A stretch of DNA of 64,000 bases from Larus michahellis (Eukaryota; Chordata; Aves; Charadriiformes; Laridae), in NCBI RefSeq assembly GCF_964199755.1, contig NC_133896.1:104252301-104316300 (forward strand), in the 5' to 3' direction. The notes beneath the pieces are model-generated. The model was given only the letters and a program-made list of their open reading frames with translations. It was not told where the DNA came from and searched no databases. Below, one piece after another: positions 48,250-62,583 of the stretch. The position numbers were made by a program, and so were the translations under genes. Numbering within the stretch: position 1 is the stretch's first letter; every line of letters starts with the position of its first letter.

Positions 48250-48545
48250 CTATACCAGGCAAATCCATCAGGGCCCAAAGGGCACTAGCAGGCCCTGACC
48301 CCCTTCCTCGCCCTGCCCAGGGCCCAGGACCCCATGTCAGCTCCCCAGGGCCAATGGCTCCTGCCCCAGTGACACCACAGCAGGGCCCACCTCCAGCTCC
48401 CCACAGCCCTGCCCAGCCATGGGCCACGCTGAGGTGGGCCGCATCCCAGCCTGGCCTCAGCCTGTCCCCAGGGAGGTGCCTGATGCCCAGGGCTGGGGCT
48501 GCTGCCAGTGCCCCCAGCTGCCCTGCCCCCCGGTCTTTTGTCACC
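48250..48545. other. GC-rich, C-skewed island of unknown origin
   Basis: About 300 bases that are mostly G+C, with many CCCAG and CCTGCCC words and more C than G on the + strand. It has sharp edges against AT-rich flanks. Both strands are open for 70-149 codons, but the peptides are low-complexity Gly, Ala, Pro and Trp-rich sequence expected from composition. It has few CpGs compared with a CpG island. No repeat family was recognised. Confidence 0.5.
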
Positions 48546-50219
48546 GTACTCACAAAGGCACAGTTGTGTTGAAAAAAATAGAAATAAAAGAGTTAGGAGT
48601 CGAGTATTCAGATGGCCGCCCTTTGCAGCCTGCGTTCGGATGTAGATGAGAAGCTGAAAGTTTGGCTTTCTGGCAAACAAGGGCAGATTTATTTTTTTTT
48701 TTCCTGATGAAGCCTGCAATAGTATGCAAGCCATGGCTGAAAATCGTCCCCCAGAAGGGTCACTCCAGATCAGGCTCGGAATTTTACGGCTTTCTGTAGT
48801 GCTGCTTTAGGCTACAAAAAACCCCATCTGGCACCAGACTTGGTCTTAGCCTGGAAGAAGTTTTAGATTTTTCCAGTTCCCTGATGCTGATTTTAAACTT
48901 TTACAACTGGGGTGTAATTTGTTTGGGTCTGGAAGTGCTTCTGCCCTGAACATGGTATTGCCGGTTAAGGATAGGAACTTGCTAATCTTCACTACAGCCA
49001 TTTATTTAAAAAGGAAACCCTTGAAAACAAATGATGTAATGACTGCTATTTGCTCTCAGCTGCTATTTGCTCATTTGTTTTCAGCATGGAAAAAGCATCT
49101 GACCGTCTTCCTAAGGAATTAACTCATTCTTTCCATTCTGTAGCAGCCCTTCATTAGAGAGTACCTGCTGCAGAGACAGGCATCTGACAGACTTTCTACA
49201 TACATGGGCAAATTCTTTCATTGCCTTCTAGGGTCGTTCTTTTAGGTTTGGAGGCGTTTTTTTCTTAACTACTCCTTAGTTGCTTGAATGGTGTCTCCCT
49301 ACTGCCTACTCAGTTTCTTACAAGTAGGTCAACACGCCAATTACCTCATTGTTAGAACAATCCAACTACTTGTTAAAGTAACTGGATATTAAAAGTTCAT
49401 ATAGCAGATTAATATTATTAAGTTTTAAAAACAGTTACAGTCCAGAAGTACATGGAAACACTGCATCAATCGAAACTAATGAAAGTAGACATAAATATAA
49501 ATGGACTGGTTCTCGAGATGACCTAATGTTACATATGCATGTGCTTTCTGGTATTGACTTCAAATAATTTTAGCCATTTTGAAGGATGAAAATCTAAGTT
49601 TTAAGTTACTTTGACAGATGAATAATTACGATATTCTACTGAGGTTAAGCTAGCATAGGGAACATGGTTTTTTTTCTATTGAAAAAGCGATATTTATCCG
49701 TAAAGAGAAGCAGAAAAACTCTCTGAATATCTATTTACATAATGAATGTTCTTGCTTTGGATCAATTGAAAAGGAGTAAGTTTTGAGGACAAATTGCAGA
49801 ATATGTTCTCATATAAGGCGAGAACGTTATCCTTAAGGCCAAATCATCACTTGTGGTGGTGTACAGGTATTTTCTTATCTTGTGAAACCAAACATTTGTG
49901 AAATCACTGACAAAACCAGGGAAAATAGGTAGGCATTGTATTAAATTATCAGATCAGTTTTGAAAAAGTTATGCAATAGTCTATTTTCTGTTTTTATCTG
50001 CAGCCATGAAGAAGTAGCAGTCTTTCCAGTAGCAGCCTCTTCTTTATGGACATCTATTGTAGATTTGCATATTCATACAGTGTGGAATGAACATTACGAC
50101 AGCTAGATTTTGGATAATTTTCTCTTAGGTGTTCCCACAGGAACATACTTACCCACTTTCACTTATTGCTCCATGTAGAAGTCCTGTACAGGACTCTGTG
50201 CACTCCGTTTTTCTTTCAG
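48546..50219. other. AT-rich DNA with acceptor-like sites
   Basis: No gene was seen up to about 49980. A strong acceptor (CTGTTTTTATCTGCAG) ends at 50003 and is followed in phase 2 by about 34 open codons (HEEVAVFPVAASSLWTS and on) to TAG, but there is no poly(A) signal nearby. A further acceptor (ATAATTTTCTCTTAG) ends at 50128. Confidence 0.45.
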
Positions 50220-50341
50220 ATGCAGAAATGCATTCTCATATAAAGATTTCAAAATGGATGAAAGAAATGATAGCTGGTGAATGTGACAAATATGACCTGA
50301 AGAACCACCAGAAAAGCATCACACCTAAACACCTTCGATAG
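50220..50341 (+). CDS. Candidate last coding exon, unknown gene
   Basis: A strong acceptor (CACTCCGTTTTTCTTTCAG) ends at 50219. Entering in phase 1 the frame reads AEMHSHIKISKWMKEMIAG, then ECDKYDLKNHQKSITPKHLR, to TAG at 50339-50341. The codons are purine-first biased, and the peptide is Lys- and Met-rich and probably helical. Joining the 36947-37049 donor would create a GAT codon and keep frame. No AATAAA was seen in the next several hundred bases, and the frame also stays open upstream to 50129, so the acceptor choice is not certain. Family unknown. Confidence 0.28.
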
Positions 50342-53300
50342 TTGGAAGAGAGTTTATGTGGTTAGAGATGACTAAAATCAAGACATCCTTCAGATTTGTG
50401 ATAGAGGATACTTGGGCATGCACAGAGTCCACCTTAATTGCAGATGATGCTCTGTAGCCTTGGTCCCATATCAGACTCTCCTGTCAGGTCTCTGATGAGA
50501 TGCCTGGGACTATTGATTATTCAGCTAATGACACTGGGAGATGAGGAAACCGTGCAAATGGCTTTGCCTTGTGTAAGCAAAAATACAGGGTGTTTTTAAC
50601 ATGCAGTGTTTAAAATAGTGCTGGCTCTGAAGGCATAAGGGTTTGTGAAGAATACTGTCTTCACAAGAATAATTGTTTTGCTGAGGTAGAAGCTAATTTC
50701 AGGGTCATGTAGAATGTATGGACTGGTCCACAAGGATACTTTTACCGACAAAAAAAATGAGAATGTGTATTTCTCATAGGACCTTTTAATATTGGAAAAG
50801 CCACCTTTATTTAAAAAAAAAAAAAAGGCAGAGGGAAGGCTTGATATGTGCAAAGCTTTCCTTGTCCTTCTTGATTCACTGGTTGAAACTCTGAAGACTA
50901 GAAATAAGGTAACTGTCTTCAGAAACAGCTGATCCTGGAAATGTAAACAGACAGATTATATTGATTAGTAAGGTGCTTCCCTCTAACTCTCCACTCTTCT
51001 CCACCCTCACCCCCCATTGCAGTGTTCACAATAGTTAACTGTGTTAAGTGCCTGAACTCTCAATTTTCACACTTCACTCTTGGGAATTCACAAAGCAAAA
51101 AAGTGAAACACCTAAACAGTGCAAAAGAAGTCTGAACATTTTAGTCATTTCACAAGTGGCTGGTTCTACGACAGGATGCTATATGCATTTAAATGAGTAT
51201 AATAATTGCCTCCATTGAAGTTAATGGACTTATGTTAGTATAAACACAATGGAGGAACACAATCCAGTCAAGCAGTCACCTCCCAAGAGGGAATGATGTC
51301 AATTCCAGAGAGGATATCAGATGCTTCTCTAATTACAGCAGGAACCTCGTTCTTTTAGTGCTTGCTGCAGTTCTGAAAAATGCCTATAGCCTACATTGGT
51401 CCAGCATCGTTCCCAGTGGGCTGTTATTACTGTGTGCTCCATATTATAAATGAGGTTTCCCTCCTGAGGATGAGCTCTGTCCTCACTGAGCAACTGAAGT
51501 GGAACAGAGGCTGGAGCCAGGACTAGGCAAGAGGCACATGCAAAGCTGTAGCTCTGTAACGATGACCATGTCATTAGGGAAGTGCAGTGCAGTGAATGTA
51601 TGAAGAGACCCTTTCAAAGCAGCCATGCTAATTTCTTACTATTACCAAAAGCAGAACAAACAAAATGGATGCTCCAGTGAGTTATTTACATTAGTGTGCT
51701 TCAAAGCAGATGGAGAGCTTTATATCGCATTATGAAAGGCGTGCAAGTTACAGTGACATGGGTCCTAATTATGAACAACTTAAACTACACCATCTGCATT
51801 TAACAAAGCTCCATATGTACGGCTATGATCTAGCTTGGCTGCCCGTATTTGTTAGTAACACGTGCAAAATAGATACCAATATGCAGAATCTAAAGATACT
51901 TTGGCAGGCTTTGTAGCAGGAACTGGAAATGTTTGCTGTGTCCCTTCCATCTTCACTGACCAAACAGAAAATCAGGGGCAACAATCACCCCAGGACAGAA
52001 TTGTCACCTCCTATTGAGAGGGACCTATATTTGCCAAATTCAGCATATTGATCATCAAGTCTTAGCCAATTCTTTCTTTTTTTTTCTTTTTTTTTTTTTG
52101 GCAGAAAACTTCACGTCTTCCTCCTCAAGGCAATCTGGGCAGACAGTATGTAATTTTAGATGTCCATATTCAAAGCCCAATTCTTTTGCCATTGACAGCG
52201 CACTTCTATGCAAATTCCATCATAAGGGATCCGTGGACTTCAGTTTAATGAAGAATAAGAAAATTAATCCTTCTTCGGGAAAGGAAGGTTCATGGAGCCA
52301 AACAGCCTTGGTTACCCAGGACACAAACCAACATCCAAATGTTTGACTCATAACGGGGCTCTTCTGTGCTCTGCAATAAGAGGAATTGTTTTGCCATTTC
52401 TTCAAAAAGCATTAAGCACAGTCTGTAACTGAGAAGGGATTTAGCAGGGGAGTGCTTATTTTTCATCTGGTATTAGCAGTTAGTTCCGCTGGAGAAAACT
52501 CTAGGACTGAGCTACACTTAGCTGGCTCTTCCCCTGACTTGTGAGTACTTGAAATACTTGGGATTTCTAGACAGTGTGTGGAACTTCTTGGTTGAAAAAA
52601 GCACAATTTCAGGTGAACGACGCTTGCATGCGGAAAAAGGATGGAGGTAGTCAGATATGTATGTGCCTTTGGTTGTCACAGGTGACCTGCACTGCAACTC
52701 TTTTGACTCTGATTGTCTTCATAGCTCTGGAAGAGCAACACAGGACTAACAGTCTCCTAGATCTAGCCCTCTCATGGTCATACCCTCAGCCACTCTTTCC
52801 CTACCCCACCCAGAAAGTCTTTGATCTGAAGCAGAGTGGATTGCTGGTGAACTCTGGGAATGACAGAAATCTTGCTTTAGGAGGGTTTTGTGAATCATCT
52901 TTTTTATGAGAGATGGCAGCAGCTTAGGTAGCTATTCTACTGGATTCACTTCACCTTCAGGCTGGACTGTGCATCATTATGAGTTAAAAACAAAACATCG
53001 AATTATGGAAAACAAAAAAAAAATCCAAGTGAAGTCTTTCTAAAAAAAAAAAAAGGAGAACACAGCATGACTGAAAAGTGAGAGGGGATCATGAATGTCT
53101 GTTTTCACAGAAATCTGGATGTGAGGGATTGGGCTGACTGTAATAGATTCCCCCCACCCCTGTTTCCCCCCTTTCCATTCTGCTGCCTCTGATATGGAGA
53201 TTTACACTGACCTCTGAGTCTTTACATCTTGCAATTTTCCAGCTCTTTGATAGAAAGCACATTCTTACTGGCCACTTAATTCCTTTCTGATCAACATTAC

Positions 53301-56300
53301 GTGACACCAACAATCAGAGGGCCTTTTATTCACCAGCACAAAAGGGAGAATGGAAACGTACTTTTTTCACCCTAACACAGCATTGCCATGGTCCCATGAG
53401 CTGGCTGTAATCCTGGTTTCATTTTTTCTTTTCTGTTCTTTAGGGATGCTAGAAACCCAGCTTTAAGGCTAAACAAGAACAAGATAAGACAAGTTCTTTT
53501 ACCTTTTGAATACCAAGGGAATAAATCTTTTTATCTCTCCCTAACTTCAGGTGCAGGAAGTAAAAAACCTTTTCTGTATTAACACTGAATAGGACTGGTC
53601 CATTCTAATTTGCCTGAAGCAATAGTTTCATTTCTAAAAGGACACATATTTAACCACATAAAACAGTAATAAGTGTAAGGAGAAAATGTGACTATTTTCA
53701 AAAAGGCAAGACTTAAAAGAAGAGACAGGAAACGCATTGAGCATTAGACGCTGATGCCTCTAACAGCCTCCTTTCTCAAGCCAAGTCCTGGGGAACTGCG
53801 AGGGTGAGGGGTAGAATTTTCAGCATTCAGCCCTTTGCAGAGGAATTTAATTGAAGAGCCAGAGATATAACAAACACAGGCAGTGAAACCACCTTCAATT
53901 GAAGTTGTGACTGGAGGATTCTGGAGAAACTCCATTAAATATTAGTTCATGAATCTGGGGCCAATTTTGTCTTTACCAGTGAAACTACTTTAATACTGAA
54001 TATGTAAATAATAAGGGTTAAAATAAAAAAGGAAATGGAATGTAGAAGCAAGGAGAAATGTCATCTTTCAGTTTCCTCTCTTATACTTAGTTTCTGCTAG
54101 GTGCTCCTGAAGCATCAAAGATCTGCTCTGCTTTGTGTATGTACGTATGTAGTTTATATACTCCTTTCCTGAGGATATCCCATGATGAACTGTTGACATT
54201 TAATCAGTTTTTAGAGTATTGCTTGCACCTTGTTTACCAAACAATGGTGTAACTGCATATTAAAACAGAAAAAACAACTCCTTATTCAAAATAATGGTGT
54301 AGATTGATTCATTTGGCTTTATATATGTAATACATTAAAGTGTTTTTAAATCTAAAATAATGCAACATAAATATCTTGAGGTGGAGGCCTGAAATAACTG
54401 GGAAAATATGCAGCCACCATTAACATGAGAAGATTTCTCAAGCAAAAGAGTCTTCAGTCATTTTGAAGCTACTGATGTTGGGAAATTTTAGGCAGATTTG
54501 GAACACTATCAAATAGATAAACTGTATTCACACTATGCTATTTAATTATATTCAAAGTCTTTCTCAGGTTGGTTGATCAAAGCTGTTGTCAGCTTTGTAA
54601 TTTTTGAAGTGAAGGATTCTATTTGATTTTTACAGGAGACACTTAAGCACAATAAATAGACAGAAAATAACTGATTACAAGCACAAGATTTTTAATTTGC
54701 TAAAAGTGATTTTGTCAAAATTCTACCCCAAGAAAATTTTTAGAACATTTTGGATTTGTATAGAACAAAATCAAGTTTCTATCCTCATAACCTAAGTGTA
54801 TCTACCAGGAACATGCATCTTTAATTTAAATTTCTGTTTTCATGACTTAACGTACGAAATTAACCACAATAGTCTCTATATCTAAATCACCAGACCTAGA
54901 AAAAGTCTTGTCTAGCTGCAGACGTTGCTTCAGGTGCTAAGCTGCTGAACTGCTTAGCGAAGGTCTTTCTTCTAAAAGGAGCTACCCGGTCAGCTGTGAC
55001 CCATACCAAACAGAACTTGGGAAATTAAGGAATCATTACTTCTATAAAAATTACACTTGCAACTCCAGTTGCAATTAGAGGTACTGAAGGGTCTGCCTGC
55101 GTACATAAAGAGTGTTCTTGTCCAACGGGGGAGAAGAAATCCCTGGAGGTTTTTGGGAGCTGAAGGGAATAGTATGGGAATAGTTGCTGGAACTTTCTAG
55201 TTATGAAGTGAGGAAAAAATTGTCAAGATCATAGCAATGGAAGTTATGTATAAAAAAGGATGTAATTAATTGAACTCTTAAAATGGTGTGAAATATTTAC
55301 GTAGCTCTTCTGTTTTATGTAAACGTGCACCCTCCATACGTGTCCTGCGTTCTCTGCTCTGCAGCTGTGGAATGCGGTGCATCTGTGCACGAGGAGTGTG
55401 TGGTCTCGCGCCATAAATATTGCCTTGCACTTCATTCTCAAGTTCACGTGTTGGATTGTGTGGGAGAAGAAAGGAAAGTTACCAAAAATTATGCAGAAGG
55501 CTTTCTTGAAGCTTCTGACCTGAGTAACCAGACACATTATTCTTCTGAGTGATAGCTTGGAGCTGACTTCAAAATTCTTGATATCCGTTTTTAATTGCAA
55601 GGAGTGAGAACATGCCATTTCCAAACCCACTAAAATGTGGTAAGCTTTCTCTCTCTCATTTTCTGACTTTTAAGACAGTAAGCCATCCAGGACTTTGTTT
55701 TGCCTTTTTATTCTTTTAACTGGAAAGAATGTGATCCCTGACCTGTTTGGGGTTTGTTTTTTTTTCACATTCTCCAATAGAGAAGAATGAAAATAAACTG
55801 GCAAATGGTGTTTGTTTGCACTTCCCAAAATGGCTGCTTATTTTGAATAACTCGAGGTTTTTATGCCTGGCTTGAGAAGCTTTATTTTGGTTTTCCATCA
55901 TGTGACAGCTAGCAGGTTTTTTTCAAAATTTTGCATTGCAGACATACTTTTCAACTTTTCCTGCACCTCACTCAGGTGTTGTTCAGGAAGCTGACTGAAC
56001 ATTCCCTGGCAGGAACATTTCCACACACCCTGAGAAAATGGGAAGATTATCAAAGCCATACATTACCCAAGCATGCACTCTGACGGTGGTGTGCTTGTGG
56101 GACCTGCTTGACAAGTCCTTATTGCAAGAGGAGGAAGAGATCAGCTGCCTGCTGGAATAAGCCTTACAGCCCTGCAGTGACTTCAGGGTGAAGGATTACA
56201 GGGTCTGTTAGTGTAATCCACCTGCCTGAGTTCCCACTGTGGAGGGAAATCAAATCTATGTTTAATCCATGCAGAGTAATCTTTGTTGTAAAGCCACTGC

Positions 56301-59300
56301 CAGGTAGAAGGATTACGGGTAGACAGAAAAAAGGTTAAATTTGTTTTGAAAGTTACCATTGACCACTGTCCATAAATGAGTATTTGACGTAGACACCTGC
56401 CAACAATGTTGATCTGTATTTTTTCATTCCCTTTCCATGATAATAAACAGAGAGAAAACCTATTTTAGCTTAGTTAATGGAATTCCTTAATAAGCATTAG
56501 TGAGTTTAGGAATATTTCAAATTGATGAATATAACAGCAGGAATATGTACAACTGAGAGAAGAACATACATTTTAAGTTGCTAACAGAGGATTAAGAAGA
56601 TACAAGAGTCAAAGTACTAGGAAAAGGAGAAGCAGCTTAAATCACCTGTCTTGATTCTATTCATAGAAGACTGACTGTTAAATTAAAATTCTGCTGAGTG
56701 TTAGTGAGACCAAAAACCATTATTGTTTTTAAGATTGTGGTAGTTTGTGAAAGGGATTGAATAACACAGCTCTAAATAATCAGGATCTAGTTACAGTGAT
56801 ACAGGAGACCACTTCCAGATCTGGGCTCCTATAGTTGATATTTAAAAGGCAGGGCCATAATGGAGATGAACGGATTTTTTCAGCTACCAGGAAAAAAATA
56901 TCTCTACTTTGTAAACTGAATGCCCTTGCTAACTCTGCTGAGATATGCGTAGAAGGGATCTACTGACTGTGGAAGATCCTTAACCTGGCAGTAAATCATC
57001 CATCCTGAATGCTGGATATAATTAGCAAAGTCAAAATGGTTTTCTCAACCTCCTCTTAGTAAGCAAGGCTTGAACATCATGGATTAGACATACAATTCTC
57101 AACCACTTCTCTGACCTTGACTGTGAATTTATGGTCAATCAGATGAAGTTTTTTGTATTTCCTACCTGAAAAGCGTGGAAGAGAGATTGTTCTGCCAATT
57201 TTGAAACTGTTCATTTCTTATTATTGTGTTGCAATTAGAAGAATCTTGAAGAACAACTGAGTGCTTGAAGCACTCTGGAGATGACACTGTGAGGGCAATG
57301 GGAGGAATAGCAATGGATATAGTTAAACGATTGAGAAAAGACATGTTATTCTGGATTTTGTGATGTACTTATCTTGAGTATAAAGGTGAGGCAAACAGTC
57401 CAGTACACAAATAATCCATTGTTCTACAGGTGTGGACCAGAAACTTAGAGTGTGTTTATAGCATCAGTGTTCTTTTAACACAGAAAATTTATTATTTTTT
57501 TTCAGTATGACCTTATTGCTTTTTCATCTTGCTATTAGAACCCACAGTCTACTTATTGAAGACAGATCAAAATTAGAAATTTTCACTTTGCAGGAAATAA
57601 ACAATTTCAGCATGGGATTTTATTCTGAATTTAAACTAAAACTCCTATTTTTCATAAAATAAAATGTTTGGAAAAATATTTTTCGTAACTTGAATTACTG
57701 CACTCAAACAAAGCAAACATTTTATCTTTTGATTTTTAATAAAGAGCTATACCAAACATTTCAATAGAGTTGAAAACCAAACCACTTATCTACAAACAAA
57801 AAATATTTTATTTGAAATTAACAGCTGCCACAGGAAGTTGTGATTTTAGCCAGATTAATATTTTCTCAGAAATAATTCCTTCTAGACAACATTTGACTGT
57901 TTCAGTTGTTATTAAGTAGAATAAAACTGTATTGATGAATCATTGGACGTGGACAGAGAAAGGTCTTGATTTCACTCCAGTGACTCAGGTATCATGTAGC
58001 AAAGCAGTAGTTATGAAACCTGGGCTTCTGTGATGATCAAATTGCAGTCTGTATAAAATGAAAACAGCTATTTGTTTTCTACCTTTTGTTTTGTTTTTCT
58101 TCTTCTCTTCCTCTATTGTATATGAAATAATGTGATGAAAATTTGAAACATTCTAGAGCAGTTACTTGCAGCATACAGACACTTTGGAACCTAAAAACAA
58201 ATAAAATATTAATTAGAAAAGACTAATTTATATCTTGTTAACTATCCTTTGATTCACGAGCAGTAGTTAATTTAATCATGGGCATAGTTTATAAAAGGAA
58301 TTGAGCCTGAAGCTGTTGTAGCTAGTTCATTTAAAAGATAATTTTATGTACTGTTCTTTCTGTGATCGATTGCTGTATGAGCTGAAAAGTGCATATGGCA
58401 GAAACAACAATTGCCTCGTCAGGAACCAGCTTGACACACAGCTCCTCTACCCACCAGAGCATCCTCGCTGAGAGAAGCTCCTGAAGACACCATTATGCGC
58501 TCTGGGGATGTGGGGGCTGGACCATACTCTACATAGAAGCCTGATTTGGGTCATCATTTGGCACGTAGGAGCAAAGAGCCACAGACCCTGCCCTCCTTGA
58601 GACTTGCGGTGCAACCCAGCCACAGTGCTTTGCTTGGATGTGAGTCTAGGTGCAAAACACTCTCTCCACCTCAAAACTTCAGGCACTCCTCCCACATGGG
58701 CGCCACTACGCTGAACCTCCCTCACAGAAACTAAGTGGCTGCCAATATTATTGGGGGAGAGGACTGAGGCTGGGAGAAGCAGAGGACCTGCTTTCTTTTG
58801 AGAGCAGTTGTGGATTTCCCTACACCGTTTAGGGGTTACAGCCTCAGATGGGGAAAGCCAACACAAGGAATCACTACTCTCTTTCTGGAAAGTTAAGTCT
58901 CCTAAAACACCACATGAGGGCTCAGAGAACTTCAGCTGGTAGAAATCATTACTGCTAAGCTGATGTCAAAGGAGCAGCAGCGCTGATTTACATCAGCTGA
59001 GGCCAGGGGATAGACCAGGGTGGGGGCAGAGGGACAGAAAGTACAAATGAGCTCTTGGAAGATAAACCTTTGTTTTCACTGATGTAGAACTACATTTAAT
59101 TTGCCAGTATGGATTGAGAGTAGTTATCAAGTTTATTTATAATGGTAAGGATAGAAATTAATCAAAGAGAACTTTCCTCATAGTATCTGTTTTATATCTG
59201 TAGCAGAAGTGAAAAATAACCAGTGGAAGTGAAATAAGTTGCTTTATGCAGCATTGGAAGTTTTGCATTGGTATTTTATAAAATAACAAACAGATAGGCA

Positions 59301-60625
59301 TTACTTGCCTGCGTTAATAGTATCATATACCATCTACAAAATTTATAATTGATTAATTTCCAAACAAAATGGTGCAAGTTGTTCAGCATCTGTTACTTAG
59401 CCTACAGGAAGGGAATAGCCTGCTCTGCGAATACACTACTAATCTCTGTTGAAATTAGAAAACTCTGGTCTAACCTTTACTGAGAATCACCTAGCCTTTT
59501 CATAATAACCATTATAGCTGGAGATGCCATATTTACCATTGCAGTATGACTGACAGTGACTTTTGGACACATTTTTCATGGTGGCCTACTTCATGCTGAG
59601 CATTGCGCACTGCCAGGACTACCTTCCCAGACCTCAAGTGCCCCTGTCCTGCAGTCCCAGGCTGCCTGTCATAAGTCCTTCAGAGCTAAGACTATCTTGT
59701 GCCTTTTAGAGGGTATTGCTGCAGGGTTTCTTAGTTTGAGAGGGATCTCTAGGCAAATAACTGAGCGGCTCAAGCAATTTTAGCAAAACATTTGGGTTTT
59801 TTTGCTGGTAAGAGGCAGATGACTTTTGAAAACTGGAAATGCCCACACAAATGTGAGATTCTTTGTGTGATGTGATCTCTTTCTTATGCGAGATATTTTT
59901 CAAAGCTGTTTCTGATCAAAATGAGAGAGAAGCCAGTTTGCTTTTCAATGATGATCCACAAGGTGACTATGAGTACCCACCTAAATGTAGGAGAGGTGGG
60001 ACTGAGCTACACCTGCCCTGCCCCAGCTGCAGGAGGGCCACTGAACTCAGGTTTTCTACATCTCACCTGAGTGACTTAACATGTGTCCCATGGAGAACTG
60101 GCCCAGCAGGAGTTATTCCAGTTCCTGGGCAAGTTGGTTCCAGAGGCGCTACCCCAAATGCTCTGAAGGAAGGTGATTTGAAGCAGGAGAATGTTCTTAC
60201 CTTTCCCTTTTGGGGATTTTTGGTAGCAACAAAGTAACTGGATGTCTCAAGTTCATCAGGAGTCTTCAAAAGGTACCTAACTTGTCTCGGTGTGATAGTG
60301 TAAAATAAGTAAATTCTGAAATGTCAAAAATATTCTTAGGGCAAGAAAAATTATCTCTATGTAGTAACTTCATCTCTTCAGGCTCTTCTGCATTTTTCCC
60401 TTCTATCTAATTATAAATACACATGTATATATATATGCAAACTTTTATAAAAGGAGGAGGATGGACTGAGAATTATCTGTAAAGTATGTTTTATCTTTTT
60501 CTCTTGGAATAGTCATCAACTGAGACTATGCAAATAGCATAGGAAAATGGAGCAAGTTTCCAAGGTGATTAAGATGGTCTTAAAAGTAATACCAGGTAGA
60601 TCTGCCCTGAGAACAGGTTTTTTTC

Positions 60626-60704
60626 TTGAATATAGTTGGGTGTGGTTTTTTGTTTTGTTTTTATTTTTTGGGGTGTGGGGGGTGTTGTTTGTTGGTTTGG
60701 TTTT
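60626..60704 (+). repeat. C-free G/T-rich tract
   Basis: Seventy-nine bases without a single C on the + strand, including GGGGTGTGGGGGGTG (60670-60684), TTTTG units and TTGGTTTGG. Confidence 0.85.
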
Positions 60705-62567
60705 CATTTGGTTTTTTTGGTAGATTTTTGTCGTAAATGGATGACAGAGGACCCTGTAATGTATTTCAGGAGTATAATGCAATTGTATTAACCAGCTAAG
60801 ATTTGATGTTCTATTCTAAACAACCGCCTCTTCAACCTACTTTTTTATGGTGATATAGCTATCCTATTTTCAGTAAGAGGGGGGAAAAAAAATGCATTGT
60901 GTATTTACAAGATGTGACACCACACAACTTTTCAAAATTCTCTGGTGGTATGTCCTAGTTGCTCTCTTTAAAGCGTGCTACAGTATGCTTGCAGCCGTTA
61001 CACTGCAACTATGCCACTTGCATACAAAACTCTGGGCTTGCACAAAAAAAGGTAAGGGTTAATAATATGCTCTGTTGTGCATAATGTGCACGTATAGAAT
61101 GAGGGTGTTCTATTGCTTGTTTTGATATTAATGCCTTCCTTGCTGTGGATAGTGCTCAGTCAGCAGCTCATTAGTACTAAAACATCTTTACTGTTCAAGC
61201 AGTTTCTCTGTCTCTTCTTTCTCCGATGTTAATACTATTCATCTCAGAAGACAAATGTTCTGGATCTATTATATTTTTGGTGGGGTTTGTTAATCTAGGA
61301 TCCCAATGCTTCTTAAACATGAATGAATTTATATTCGTGTAATTCATTTTTCCTATATAGACAGAAAAAAATGAGTGAAATAACAGGTAAATTAAAATTA
61401 CTATATCAAAATCTGTGGCTGAGGAGAAAGGGCAGTGCTGGATAAACAACCTTTTGGGATTGTTTACGTATACAAATACCTCATTAGTAACTTTAGCTGT
61501 AATAGTTACACTGGATTAGACAACAATAAAGCAAAAAGTACTGTCCTCTTTGGGTAGATCTAGTTATGTGGTATCAAGATACTTATACAGTATAGTCTGC
61601 TCCCATATGTTCACCACAAAAGGCAGTGCTTGTAAAAGAACAATCACGATGAATATCTCTATATCTGCCTTCAGATAATTATTCTACGTTTAATGCAAAT
61701 TTTATATTAACACAGTCGCTTCTGATGTGATTTCCAGTGTTAAATCTTCACCTCTAACCACTGACGTCTTCCCTATGGGCTAGATATTCCGTTTAAACTT
61801 GCATGTATTCAGCTGGATAACTTCTGCTATTTGATCGCTTTCTAATCCGTATGCTTTTTTCTGTCTAATCTTTGTGTTTTGCCATAAGGCAAAATGCTGT
61901 CATAGATCATTTTATATGTCCCTCGTGTTTACATGACTTTCCAAAATAAAATCTTGAACTTTTCTCAGTCAAGTTATTTAGTGTTCATCCATTTAGGTAG
62001 AACATATATGATACTGTGGCAATTGATGATGTTTGGCATCATTTGTATAAATTCTAGTAATAACTGTTGTTGGCATATTATTGATTGTGCTTACTGAAAA
62101 TCATGTTTTGTTGATGGGAAGTGATTTGTCTCTCCAAACTATGTCTGTGCTCCTGTTGATTGGTGTAAGCATAGCATGTTTAGGACAGCGATGCTTGGGA
62201 AATACAAGTTTTTGATGAAAATGGAAAGTGATGGATTTATTCTACTTAGTCAAGCAGTCTGTGTAACTGCACTAAATTTATATGGTGTGTTTCCCTAAAT
62301 GGCTAGATTAAAGCTAGCTCAGAAATGTTTGTATTGTAACAGCTAGCTAGTTGGCTCTGTGTGTGTGCGTGCGGAGAGGAGCAGCCACAGAGGAATAACC
62401 CCTGCAGTCCAGAGAGTCTGAGGGGGAATGTGGGTGTTCCTTAAATTAGAATAATATCATGCTTTCAGGATAAAATATGTTCAGCTCTGATGCCTCTTGT
62501 TCCCCCCTTGTGTTAGAGAGTGCTGGGACAACTCTCCATGGCACTGCTCTGAACTGCCTTTGGGTTT

Positions 62568-62583
62568 TAATAATAATAATAAT
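62568..62583 (+). repeat. (TAA)n microsatellite
   Basis: Five TAA units after TTGGGTTT. Confidence 0.9.

Noticed and set aside
48285..48734. 149-codon - strand ORF in the GC-rich island
   Set aside because: The peptide is compositional (Gly, Ala, Pro, Trp); long open frames are expected where GC content is high.
58447..58866. 139-codon - strand ORF
   Set aside because: It lies in a GC-richer patch with open frames on both strands, no family and no splice sites.
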